Below, piece after piece: positions 43,976 to 55,239 of a DNA stretch of 64,000 nt. A program made the position numbers and the translations under genes. Under the pieces are notes generated by a model. That model was not told where the DNA came from and searched no databases. It saw only the letters and a program-made list of their open reading frames with translations. Where the stretch lies: the NCBI GenBank assembly GCA_032717465.1, contig CM064667.1, positions 5,115,360-5,179,359 of the forward strand. Reading direction: 5' to 3'. This DNA comes from Coenobita brevimanus (Eukaryota > Arthropoda > Malacostraca > Decapoda > Coenobitidae). Within the stretch, counting starts at the first letter, position 1; each line of letters starts with the position of its first letter.

Positions 43976-46900
43976 TTGGAGGGTTAGTGCCCCTCCCCGG
44001 AAAACAACTAACTAAAAAAACAAACGAAGCCTCGGACAAGGACTGACCAAACGTTGACGACCCAGGACCGGACAAAGGACATGGTAATTGGAACTTGGAA
44101 TGTAAGAGGAGCGAATGATGAGGTGAAAGAGAGAGAGATTGTCCAGGTGCTTGAGGGTGCGAAAGTAGATGTATGTGGAATAACTGAAACAAAATGGAGA
44201 GGAGAAAGTGTGAGAGAATGGGAGTATGGATGGGGTATATGTGCAGGAGTAGGTGAGAATGAGAGGGCGAAGGAAGGAGTATGTATAGTTGTGAGTAAAA
44301 GATGGAAGAGGAGCATAAGACAGTATGGATCAGTTGGATCAAGGATTGTGTGGGTAAAGTTGAAAGTTGGAATACAAATGTGGGCGATTGTGTGTGTGTA
44401 TGCGCCAACGCAAGATCGTGCTAGAAGAGTGAGAGAAGAGTTCTGGACAAATGTGGAAGTGTGCATGGAAAAGTTTGGAAGGAATGAGTGAGTGTTTTTG
44501 ATTGGTGATATGAATGGTAAATTTGGGAATGTGAAGGTGGATGGAATAGTTGGTGAGTGGGGTGTGCCTGCTGAGATAGATGAGAATGGGAGTGCGTTAG
44601 TGGACATTTGTGCTGGGAGGGGGTTGGTGATAGCCAATACCCTCTTCAGGCATAAAATGATCCACAGGTATACATGGCGAGTGATGAGAAGGGTGGGTGG
44701 TGAACTGAATGAAAGGAAGGCAATGATTGATTATGTGTGTGTGGATGAAAGGATGCGAAGATGTGTAATGGATGCAAGAGCTTATAGAGGTTGGGGGAGT
44801 GGACTTTCTGACCACTACTTGGTGGTGGCCAGAATTAGGATTCAAGTAAGATAGAGGAATAGAAGAAGGGAAAGACGAGAGGAAGGAGTAGTTGCAAGGA
44901 GAGTGGAAAGGTTACAAGAGGATGAGAAAAAGGCAGAGTATAAGAGAGAAGTGGAGGAACGATTGGGCAAATATGAACTGGAGCAGATGGGAGACGTGGA
45001 AGGTGTGTGTAGGATATTTACAGAAGAAATATGTGCAGCATGTGATGTGGTGTGTGGAAGGAAGAGAAGACGGAGGGGGGTGCAAGGAACAGCGTGGTGG
45101 ACTGAAGAGGTGAAACAGGCTGTGGCACAAAAGAAGAAAGCATACAATGAATGGATGAGAAATAGGGGCGTGGAAGAAGTTGAGAGGCGGAAGAAAGAGT
45201 TATATGTAGAAAGAGAGAGGTGAAAAGATTAGTAAGAGAAAATAAGAAGAGAGTGGATGAGGAATTTGGAAGGAATTTGAGTGTAAAGTGGAGGGACTGT
45301 AAGAAAATGTTCTGGAAAGAGGTGAAGAGAGTAAGACAGGGTGGAAGTGAAGTTAGCAGGGGAGTGAAAAATAAAAATGGTAGATTACTAGTGGAGAAGG
45401 GAGAAAAAGTGAGCAGATGGAGAGAACACTTTAAGGAATTGTTGAACGTAGAGGATGGAAGTAATGCGAGTATAAGTGGCTGGGGAATGGCTGGAAGAAG
45501 GAGGGAGGTGAGAAGACAGGAAGAAATCAGTAGGATAGAAGTTGTGGAAGCAATGAAGAAAGTTAAATCAGGGAAAGCCCCAGGAATTGATGGAGTGTGT
45601 GGTGAAATGCTGAAGCATGGGGGAGAGATAGTAGTAGAATGGATGTGGAAGATGTGCAGATTGGCCTGGGAGGAAGGTAGAGTCCCGGAGGATTGGAAGT
45701 CAGGTATAATTATTCCCCTGTACAAAGGAAAAGGGGAAAAAGAAGTGTGTGGTAATCATAGGGGCATTTGTCTTCTTAGTATAATAGGAAAAGTGTATGG
45801 TAGGATACTTATTGACAGTTAGAGAAAGAACAGAGAAATTAGTTGGAGAAGAACAGGGAGGCTTTAGGAAGGGAAGAGGTTGTGTAGATCAGATATTCAT
45901 TCTTAGATCTTTAGTGGAAAAGTTTCTAGAGAGGGGAAAGAAGTTGTATGCGGCTTTCATGGATTTGGAGAAAGCATATGAAAGGGTGGATAGACAAGGA
46001 TTGTGGAAAGTGTTAAGAATATATGGAGTAGATGGGAAGTTGTTGAATGCTGTGAAGAGTATGTTCGATGGTGCGAAGGCTGCAGTGCGTGTGGATGGTG
46101 AACTAAGTAAATTTTTCTCTTTGAAAGTTGAGTTGAAACAGGGATGTGCCATGTCTCCATGGTTGTTCAATCTGTACATGGATGGGGTAATAAAAGAGGT
46201 ACAAGGTAGGGTAGTGGATGTTGGAGTGGCCCTGGTGAGAAAGGATAGTGTTTGGAAACTCCCTGTACTGTTGTTTGCAGATGATACTGTGTTGTTGAGT
46301 GAAGACGAAGGGGAGCTGCAAGGCTTGGTGGATGAGTTTGAAAGAGTGTGTAAGAAACGGAATCTAAAGGTGAATGTAGGGAAGAGTAAAGTGATGGTCT
46401 TTGAGAGAGGTGGTCAGTGAATATACAGCGAGGATGGATGGTGAGGAATTGGAAAATGTGAGTACATTTAAGTACTTGGGTAGTGTGATGAGTAAGAATG
46501 GAGGTTTGGAGGGTGAAGTGCTTGAAAGGGTACAGCAGGGAAGAAAAGTTGCTGGTTCTTTGAAAGCAGTGATAAGAAACAGGGAAGTGAGCATGGAAGT
46601 GAAAAAGTTACTACATGACAGTATTGTAATACCAACTCTAATGTATGGAAGTGAAGCTTGGACATTGTTGGAAGGACACAAGTCAAGAGTGAGAGCAGTG
46701 GAAATGAGTTATTTAAGAGGAGCCTGTGGAGTCACATGGAGAGACAGGCTGACGAATGAGGAAGTGAAGGAGCGTTGTGGTGTTGATGTGGATGTGATAA
46801 GCGTTTTGAGGAACACAGTGAGGTGGTTTGGCCATGTGGAGAGGATGGAGGGTGAAAGACTGACGAAGAGAGTGTATGTGAGTGAGGTGGAGGGGGTAAG

Positions 46901-47077
46901 ATGGAGGGGGAGGCCGAGGATGAGATGGAGGGATGGGGTGGAGAGGTATATGAGAGAGGGGGGTGTGAGTTGGGAGCAGTGCAGTGAAATGGCGGGGGAC
47001 AGGACGACTTGGAGGCGATTTGTTTGTGGCCACCCCAAACGGGATTGAGGCGTCTGGCAATAGATAGATAGATAGAC
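43976..47077 (+). mobile_element. RTE-like retrotransposon, about 3.1 kb copy in satellite
   Basis: Starts with GGAGGGTTAGTGCCCCTCCC (43978) and ends at GGCGTCTGGCAATAGATAGA with a TAGA run at 47077. Both flanks are the GGTTA-rich minisatellite, so its ends are clear. It lacks the outer 100 bp of 5' UTR seen in the 12630-15850 copy. Its two ends are those shared with the composite elements. Confidence 0.88.
44054..47048 (+). pseudogene. Endonuclease-RT ORF, multiply broken
   Basis: Endonuclease motifs (GTWNVRG, GITETKW, CVYAPTQDRA, GDMNGKFG, SDHYLVVARI) precede RT motifs (APGIDGVCGEM, AFMDLEKAY, SPWLFNLYMDG, FADDTVLL, FKYLGSV). Lesions: TGA at 44489-44491, TAG at 44852-44854 where the sister copy has Trp, a frameshift near 45220, a 2-bp deletion near 45820 and a frameshift near 46410. 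Two RT positions are also changed from the sister copy (KAYE for KAYD at motif A, and VELKQGCAM for VGLKQGCVM at motif B). It is dead. Confidence 0.85.
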
Positions 47078-48660
47078 ATTAAGTTTGTACGTTGTTGGGT
47101 TAGGTTAGGTTCAATTTGGTTACATTAAGTTTGTATGTTGTTTGGTTAGGTTATGTTCAGTTTGGTTTCATAAACCCCCTGCGTGCCAGTGCTGTTTTAA
47201 AATGGTCTGACAGTGCCGTGGGCAGTGCCAGTGCCGTTTAAAAATGGTTTACAATAAAATACTTCACTGTGACCGCATTTTTCCAGATTCGCAGGTAAAA
47301 ATTGGCAGGCATGTAAGGTAACTGTTCCTGTACCATCCCCCAGGCTGTCAAGGCCATACACTCACTCGCTCCCCCCCTCACGCTCGCTCTGCCTCACTCT
47401 GCCTGTGTGTCTCACCCAGTGCTGTACATAGTGAAGGCATTTTGTAAACTTTTTCATGTAAGTGTAAGTTGTAAGTATTTTCTTGTAAGTGTAAGGACTA
47501 TAGAGTGAAGTCAAGTTGTAAATACCTTCTTGTAAGTGCCAGGACTGTATGTAATGAAGTCAGGTTGTACCTATCTTCAAGTAAGTGTAAGATAATGCAT
47601 TCACAGTGAGAAAGACATGCAAATTGTGATAGATGCTGAAGCAATAAGTAATCAGAAAAGTGTACTGAACATTGCTATACCTTCCCAGCATAAATACCTG
47701 AGTATACCCTACATAGGAAACGGCTTTCTCACGTTTGTGGTGAGCATGAGTGGCTATACCTGTATACGAGTACGCAGGACTCAGTAAAACTCATTGTCAA
47801 GCCTCAGTGAGCATTTTAATGGCAAAATTCATTGTTTCCACATCAAAATCTTTCATTTTAGTCCCCCCAAAAAAAAGGTCTAAAAATGGCCAGCACTGGG
47901 GTGACCCAGACGACTAAAAACAGCCGGCACACGGCGGGTTAAATTAAGTTTGTACGTTGTTTGGTTAGGTTAAATAGTGGTTAGGTTAGGTTAGTTTATG
48001 TTCAGTTTATGTTCAATTTGGTTACATTACATTAAGTTTGTATGTTGTTTGGTTACATTAAGTTTGTATGTTGTTTGGTTACATTAAGTTTGTATGTTGT
48101 TTGGTTACATTAAGTTTGTATGTTGTTTGGTTACATTAAGTTTGTATGTTGTTTGGTTAGGTTAAATAGTGGTTAGGTTATGTTCTGTTTGGTTAGTTTG
48201 TTATGTTCAGTTTATGTTCAATTTGGTTACATTAAATTAAGTTTGTACGTTGTTTGGTTAGGTTAGGTTCAGTTTGGTTACATTAAATTAAGTTTGTACG
48301 TTGTTTGGTTAGGTTAGGTTCAGTTTGGTTACATTAAATTAAGTTTGTACGTTGTTGGGTTAGGTTAGGTTCAATTTGGTTAAATTAAATTAACTTTGTA
48401 CGTTGTTTGGTTAGGTTAGTTTATATTATGTTCAGTATGTGTTCAATTTAGTTGCATTAAATTTACATTGTATGTTTCACTAGTTTAAATAGTGGTTAGG
48501 TTATGTTCTGTTTGGTTAGTTTGTTATGTTCAGTTTATGTTCAATTTAGTTACATTAAATTAAGTTTGTACGTTGTTTGGTTAGTTTAAATATTGGTTAG
48601 GTTAGGTTCAATTTGGTTTGATTAGTTCATATTATGTTCAGTTGGGTTGCGTAAAAATAT
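47078..48660. repeat. GGTTA-rich minisatellite, right parts
   Basis: Continuation of the 43330-43975 array at 47078-47170 and 47943-48660, with a pure run of TTTGTATGTTGTTTGGTTAC repeats at 48035-48160. Confidence 0.9.
47172..47942. mobile_element. piggyBac-like element without transposase
   Basis: The ends are CCCCCTGCGTGCCAGTGCTG at the left and, reversed, CCCGCCGTGTGCCGGCTG at the right. The right end is followed by TTAA; at the left the corresponding four bases read TAAA, one change from TTAA. It splits the GGTTA satellite at an ATTAAATTAAG-type site. No frame of useful length lies inside. Confidence 0.6.
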
Positions 48661-48764
48661 TCTCAGTTGGTTAGATAACTTTCGCTTGGCTGGGTTGGAG
48701 TGGTGGGTTTGGTTAGGGTAGGATAATTACATCTCGCTTGGCTAAATTTGAGTGTTAAGTTTGG

Positions 48765-48835
48765 TTAGGAGGTGATTTGTTTGTGGCCACCCCTTATGGG
48801 ATCAAGGCGTCTAGCAATAGATAGATAGATAGGGT
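48765..48835 (+). mobile_element. RTE-like 3' end only
   Basis: GGTGATTTGTTTGTGGCCAC, then GGCGTCTAGCAATAGATAGA and TAGA. At about 70 bp this is a severely 5'-truncated insertion in the satellite edge. Confidence 0.85.
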
Positions 48836-48891
48836 AGGGTAGGCAAGTCTTGCTGGTCTGGAATTGAGTGTTGTGTTTGGTTTGGGTAGGT

Positions 48892-49763
48892 TAACCCTTT
48901 CACATGCGATGACTTAAAACGAATCAAAACAGTGTTAGTCTGAAGAGGAACCAATGACACTGTGATGCACTTGTCATTGTTGGTCTGAAGGGATGCCAGT
49001 TAGGCAAGTCTGGACAAAAATATTCACCAAAAACTATGTTGCAGCCTCAAATGTGTCAATATTTGGTGCATCATAGGGCAGGCTGCCAACATCCAGGCCA
49101 ATACTTGCAAATAGTTGACATTCTCTTGAGTTTTGGTTCTGGGGGGAGGGGGGGCTAACGATTTTGGCAATTTACTCAACAGCTATTGGTCGTATCTGAA
49201 TTCTGACGACACCACATGAAAGCTTGTGAAATTCTGCATCTAGACATATTCTTGGCTCTTGTGTGAGCAAAGTTTTGTGCTGCAGTGAAGGGCAGTTATT
49301 TTCACTTGAACAACAGTATTCTCACCTCATAACAATACTTTCACAGTACACTGAGTCATCAATTTTGTGTGTTTTTATCAGCTTATTGTATAGCATAAAC
49401 ACCAGGCAAGGTGATGGTATACAGTTTGTACCATTGTATAGCATAAACACCAGGGAAGGTGATGGTATACAGTTTATACCATTGTATAATATAAAAACCA
49501 GGGCAGATGATGGTATACAGTTTAGTGTGTTTGTATTAGCTTATAAACATCAGGGCAGATGATGGTATACAGTTTGTACCATTGTATAATATAAACATCA
49601 GGGCAGATGATGGTATACAGTTCATACTGTTATAACCAATTTCTGGGGCAAATAAAATGCCTGGCAATGTTTTCCTTTGTGTGGGAGTCCAGCGTACCCT
49701 CGTGGCATTGTGTCTGATCACGTCACACACACTGACAGAACACTTATGGTGCGTCAGGGTTAA
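48892..49763. mobile_element. Possible second piggyBac-like element
   Basis: A TTAACCCTTTCACATGCG end near 48892 and, reversed, TTAACCCTGACGCACC near 49763 both abut TTAA. Similarity beyond CCCT is weak. The interior has a repeat of about 48 bp (49390-49640) and no coding frame. Confidence 0.3.
49390..49640. repeat. 48-bp minisatellite
   Basis: About five copies with CCATTGTATA and GATGGTATACAGTTT; one unit has lost part of its length. Confidence 0.88.
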
Positions 49764-50785
49764 CCCGCCCCGTCCCGACCGATTTTCCACCACTGACCCC
49801 CCCCAATCCCGACCAATTTTGGAAGATAATTTTTTTTTACTCAAACCTCCGCTTTTGGTGAGAAACATCTAAAATTCATAGAGAAATCACTCACCTGAGG
49901 TTTAAAATACTCGATCCAGGTAGCAGTACTCCTTACCTGACTGGGTTTTCTATCAGGCTGGCACCAAAGAAAACAAGTTGTATGGGAGGGTAACTATTGC
50001 ACACCATCATAAACGGTATTTATTTATTTATTTGGTACGAATTATATGTAGTACGAGAGTATATTGGTTTTCACACAGCAATATAGGCAATATAAGCATT
50101 GTTTCACTCACTAACTCATCAACATACCTAACCTTCTTTTGCCACATTACCTGGTCATCATTTCTGACTGTTTCTTCCACTAATGCTGTGTAAACCTTGT
50201 CATCCACATTGTCATCCATTGGGGCATCACTCTGGCCCTGAATGTCTTTACTGGTCAGGTCACTGGTAACAGCTGAATTGCCCAGACAATGGCGTGGGGG
50301 GGGGGAGGTCATGTGGGGTAAGGCATTGTCCCTGCCTGGCATCTTGTAGAGGAAGGTGTCATGTGTATACGTACCAAAATTCACGCGCGAAAATTGATAA
50401 TTATGCAAATTAGGGACCTTGCAATTGATGTGCGTTTATGTACGTCAATGGGACTGACAGTGACAAAACGTGTGGACGTATGTGTACGTAGGAAATACAG
50501 ACAGAGGGAGACAGTTCCAGAGTTGACCTGTTGCATACATGAAGGACTGGGAGTATCAGTTAACTTACCCAACTACCTACACTGGAGGTCATAGACAGTA
50601 GGATATACAGAGGGAGACAGTTCCAGAGTTGACCTGTTGCATACATGAATAGTGAGGCAGATTATCAATATTCTGGGGACATGCCGCTGTATAAAAGCAT
50701 CAGTTTTGTTCCTGAGACCAACGCCAGGCAATCCAAGAGCCGCATCACATCTATGAGGCAGTTTAGTGAACCTCAGACATTTACC
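49764..50785. mobile_element. Mostly unassigned; LINE family 3 scraps
   Basis: No gene is supported. GGAAATACAGACAGAGGGAG and ACAGTTCCAGAGTTGACC near 50490-50525 and again near 50600-50630 match, in minus orientation, the coding end of LINE family 3 (31895-32060). The rest is unassigned. Confidence 0.5.
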
Positions 50786-50934
50786 TACAGTAAGACCTCA
50801 CTATAACAGACTAATTGCGGCCCAAACCATTCCATAAAATGCAAACTTCCCATAAAAGCGACATCCAGACCTTTTTCCGATATATCAGACGTTAGTCCGG
50901 ATCACAACAACGGTTTATAAACTGTTTTGACTAC

Positions 50935-51448
50935 CATTGTGGTACTGTACTGTGTTATACATTCACTACAGTAATCCAATGGTATAATATATATAACTAC
51001 TGTACTGTGTTATACATTCACTACAGTAATCCAGTGGTATAATATATATAATAATACTGTACTGTGTTATACATTCACTACAATAATCCAGTGGTATAAT
51101 ATATATAATAATACTGTACTGTGTTATACATTCACTACAATAATCCAGTGGTATAATATATATAATAATACTGTACTGTGTTATACATTCACTACAATAA
51201 TCCAGTGGTATAATATATATAATAATACTGTACTGTGTTATACATTCACTACAATAATCCAGTGGTATAATATATATAATAATACTGTACTGTGTTATAC
51301 ATTCACTACAATAATCCAGTGGTATAATATATATAATAATACTGTACTGTGTTATACATTCACTACAATAATCCAGTGGTATAATATATATAATAATACT
51401 GTACTGTGTTATACCTTCATTACAGTAATCCAGTGGTATAATATATAT
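50935..51448. repeat. 57-bp minisatellite
   Basis: About nine copies of a 57-bp unit with TGTACTGTGTTATACATTCA and CCAGTGGTATAATATATATA, inside the outer pogo-like element. Confidence 0.95.
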
Positions 51449-51449
51449 A

Positions 51450-52514
51450 CAGTAACCCCTCCAATATCCGGATCAATAGAGCCATAGGCAGGTCCGGATA
51501 GTGGTCCTGTCCGGATATTGGGCCCCAGCTTATGGACTTGTACTTATGGACCCTAACTCTGAAAAACACCTATACAACTGCCTCTGGACATGCATTGCAC
51601 CTATTTAAGACCCAAATCACACCAATAAGGCACATAAAAGACTGAAATAAATGCAAAAGAAACATAAAATGAGGTTTTAGAGGTGAGTTTATACAATATT
51701 AAACATTCTGGGTACTTACAAGTCCCTTGCTCTTGGACTGGTTTGAACCGCCAGTTTGCAGTCCACAGTTAATCCTCTGCACTCTAAATTCTAATTTCTT
51801 AACACTGCACAACACTTTAAATTCCCGTGTGTTCTAGTGGCAAGGTATTGCAGTTTATTCACTGTTTATTCACAAAAAACTAGCACCTGTGGCTTGCACT
51901 GTTATGAGTATCTGCTCTCCATCGGAGTTAAGCTGTGACTGTTGATGTTGGTGGGGTAACAGAGTTGCCAGATCGCAACGGCCACATTACCAATCTCCTC
52001 AACTTTCATTGTCAAATTTAACTTTTCATTACCAAATTCGTAAAGCTAACATATATTCTTCACTAATTATATATACAAGTGGAAATACATGTAATCACTC
52101 TCCTTATAACTAACACCATGTTGATTATTTTCACACTATGTAGGGTAGCAGATTAATCAGAGAGAGCAAACAATCCACCATCTCCATCCTGTGTATCCTC
52201 ATCCATGTGAAAAATCCATTTGGTAATGCATTATTCTAATTCATTACCAAACGAATTTTTCATTACCAAATTGGCCCACACTTGGTAATGAAAAATACCA
52301 AATGGCAACCTGACAGGGGAGGGGGAGGAAGGAAGGGGTGAAGGGACCATGGTGTAACGGCTGTTTGGCGCCAGGCGGGAATTTCAAATTATGGGAGGGA
52401 AAAAAAAGTCAGATTTTTTTCGAATTTTTTGCGGTTTTTGGCCCATTTTGGGAATATTGGATCCCAGGAGGATTATGTTCAGATATTGGGCGTTCGGATA
52501 TTAGAGGGATTACT
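51450..52514. mobile_element. pogo-like DNA element, nested inner copy
   Basis: Left end CAGTAACCCCTCCAATATCC. The right end, reversed from 52514, reads AGTAATCCCTCTAATATCC. TA lies outside at 51448-51449 and 52515-52516. It inserted at the end of the 57-bp array. About 1.07 kb, no coding frame. Inside are GGTAATGAAAAATACCAAAT-type repeats near 52215-52305. Confidence 0.7.
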
Positions 52515-52716
52515 TAACATTATACTGTACACTGATAAACATGTCTTTTTATTTAGCTTATTGTGGTGAACACAGCTGAAGTGGTCAGGCAGTCCGCACT
52601 GCTTCTGGCTTTATCGGACTTTTTCCGATACATAGGAATTTAGTGAAGTAGCTCCAAGAGTCCAATAAAAGCAAATTCCAGACTATTGAAGTCCATTATA
52701 TCGATGTTTTACTGTA

Positions 52717-53115
52717 TGTGAAAGTTGGCAAGGAGTATAATATTTGTTGTGTAGTCATGATAATATTTATGCATCAGGACAAAAGTATTTTTTAATTTAA
52801 GTATTTATATTATTTTACTGTTACAGCCTGGTGTCTGGACCAAGAAATATATATGAAATATACATATTAGTAGTAGACTACAAAGTGTCATTTATCTTCT
52901 GTTTTTGTCACATTTCACTAAAAACAGTACAAGCCCTGTTGACATGGGTAAGAATGTACATAATGTAATGCAGATAACATTGTAATTACTGAATGTACAG
53001 AACACTTTATTTGGCACAAATGTGTGTGCTTGTTAACACTACAGGAAAATACATCATAATATTGGATGCAGCAGTGTAGCACACTGTACACTTGTGTACA
53101 GGTGTATTCCCTTAG
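52717..53115. other. Unassigned
   Basis: AT-rich sequence between the pogo-like element and orphan gene copy B. In transcript direction it lies just after the copy B stop codon, so it may include its former 3' UTR. No feature is recognised. Confidence 0.35.
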
Positions 53116-53239
53116 TCACTGTTCACATGTGCAGCTGCAGAGTTCAGTGCATGTCCAGCCTGACTTGTTGCACGTACTCCTTGCCCCACAACTGCCAGCA
53201 CCTTTGCAGACACACCTGACAAGTTCATTACCACCACAG

Positions 53240-54640
53240 CCTTCTGCAGATGGGTGTGCTGTTGTGTCAGTGTGCAACCACAGCCTTCTGCAGATGGGTC
53301 TGCTGTTGTGTCCAGTGTGCAACCACAGCCTTCTGCAGATGGGTCTGCTGTTGTACTGTCTAGTGTGCAACCACAGCCTTCTGCAGATGGGTGTGCTGTT
53401 GTACTGTCTAGTGTGCAACCACAGCCTTCTGCAGATGGGTGTGCTGTTGTACTTAGTGTCAGTGTGCAACCACAGCCTTCTGTAGATGGGTCTGCTGTTG
53501 CATATAGTGTCAGTGTGCAACCACAGCCTTGTGCAGATGGGTGTGCTGTTGTGTGCAGTGTGCAACCACAGCCTTGTGCAGATGGGTCTGCTGTTGCACA
53601 TAGTGTCAGTGTGCAACCACAGCCTTGTGCAGATGGGTCTGCTGTTGCACATAGTGTCAGTGTGCAACCACAGCCTTCTGTAGATGGGTCTGCTGTTGCA
53701 CATAGTGTCAGTGTGCAACCACAGCCTTGTGCAGATGGGTGTGCTGTTGCACATAGTGTCAGTGTGCAACCACAGCCTTGTGCAGATGGGTCTGCTGTTG
53801 CACATAGTGTCAGTGTGCAACCACAGCCTTCTGCAGATGGGTCTGCTGTTGCACATAGTGTCAGTGTGCAACCACAGCCTTCTGCAGATGGGTCTGCTGT
53901 TGCACATAGTGTCAGTGTGCAACCACAGCCTTCTGCAGATGAGTCTGCTGTTGTGTGCAGTGTGCAACCACAGCCTTCTGCAGATGGGTGTGCTGTTGCA
54001 CATAGTGTCAGTGTGCAACCACAGCCTTCTGCAGATGGGTCTGCTGTTGTGTCCAGTGTGCAACCACAGCCTTCTGCAGATGGGTCTGCTGTTGTACTGT
54101 CTAGTGTGCAACCACAGCCTTCTGCAGATGGGTGTGCTGTTGCACTTAGTGTCAGTGTGCAACCACAGCCTTCTGCAGATGGGTCTGCTGTTGTACTGTC
54201 TAGTGTGCAACCACAGCCTTCTGCAGATGGGTCTGCTGTTGCACTTAGTGTCAGTGTGCAACCACAGCCTTCTGTAGATGGGTCTGCTGTTGTGTGCAGT
54301 GTGCAACCACAGCCTTCTGCAGATGTGTCTGCTGTTGCACTTAGTGTCAGTGTGCAACCACAGCCTTCTGTAGATGGGTCTGCTGTTGCATATAGTGTCA
54401 GTGTGCAACCACAGCCTTCTGCAGATGGGTCTGCTGTTGTGTGCAGTGTGCAACCACAGCCTTCTGCAGATGGGTGTGCTGTTGTGTGCAGTGTACAACC
54501 ACAGCCTTCTGCAGATGGGTGTGCTGTTGTGTGCAGTGTACAACCACAGCCTTCTGCAGATGGGTCTGCTGTTGTGTGCAGTGTGCAACCACAGCCTTCT
54601 GCAGATGGGTCTGCTGTTGCACCTGATCACATGTTGGCCA
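53240..54640. repeat. 45/48/51-bp minisatellite, frame-preserving
   Basis: About 29 units share CAACCACAGCCTTCTGCAGA and differ in a short linker, giving lengths of 45, 48 or 51 bp, all multiples of three. On the minus strand the units stay in frame with the Cys-rich C-terminus of copy B; on the plus strand they read VQPQPSADGSAVA. Both strands lack stops through the array. Confidence 0.95.
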
Positions 54641-54659
54641 GATTGCAGCCTGGTATGCA

Positions 54660-54957
54660 ACATACTTTGTGTGTTGTAGCAGAGCCTCTTGTGTTGTAGC
54701 AGAACCTCTTGTGTTGTAGCAGAGCCTCTTGTGTTGTAGCAGAGCCTCTTGTGTTGTAGCAGAGCCTCTTGTGTTGTAGCAGAACCTCTTGTGTTGTAGC
54801 AGAGCCTCTTGTGTTGTAACAGAGCCTCTTGTGTTGTAGCAGAGCCTCTTGTGTTGTAACAGAGCCTCTTGTGTTGTAGCAGAGCCTCTTGTGTTGTAGC
54901 AGAGCCTCTTGTGTTGTAGCAGAGCCTCTTGTGTTGTAGCAGAGCCTCTTGTGTTGC
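54660..54957. repeat. 20-bp minisatellite inside copy B
   Basis: About 15 copies of TTGTGTTGTAGCAGAGCCTC. The minus strand reads EALLQHK, the same family motif that became the 25-bp array in copy A. Minor variants have AACCTC or TAACAG. Confidence 0.95.
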
Positions 54958-55069
54958 AGGAATCTTGTCTATTGTCCTGTTCTTCTGGCAGCAGTTCTCT
55001 GTGTGCTTCATTCACAGCCTAAACTGCTGGTCTTGTCATAGGTGATGACGTTGAAGTGACCCAGCAGCT

Positions 55070-55155
55070 GTCACTGCTGTCAGTCCACTGTCACTGCTGT
55101 CAATCCACTGTCACTGCTGTCAATCCACTGCCACTGCTGTCAGTCCACTGTCACT
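55070..55155. repeat. 21-bp short tandem repeat
   Basis: Four copies of GTCACTGCTGTCAATCCACT-type units, near the end of the EAF-YLVAHP segment of copy B. Confidence 0.85.
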
Positions 55156-55239
55156 GCTGTGGGATGTGCCACTAAGTAACTGAAGGCTTCACTGACCTCA
55201 GGGTATGCACTCCATGCTTCCCATGTCAATTTCTTCCCC

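Larger units (their letters stand above)
50788..52714. mobile_element. pogo/Tigger-like DNA element, outer
   Basis: The ends are inverted: CAGTAAGACCTCACTATAAC at 50788 and, reversed, CAGTAAAACATCGATATAAT at 52714. TA lies directly outside both ends (50786-50787 and 52715-52716). This CAGTA-AACCTC-ATAA style end is typical of pogo-type Tc1/mariner relatives. No transposase frame remains. The interior holds a 57-bp minisatellite and a second element at 51450-52514. Confidence 0.75.

Noticed and set aside
53254..54699. Plus-strand 481-codon PQPSADG-repeat protein
   Set aside because: No start context, no domain outside the repeat, and the minus strand frame is the one that joins a real C-terminus. 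The plus frame is open because the array lacks stops on both strands.
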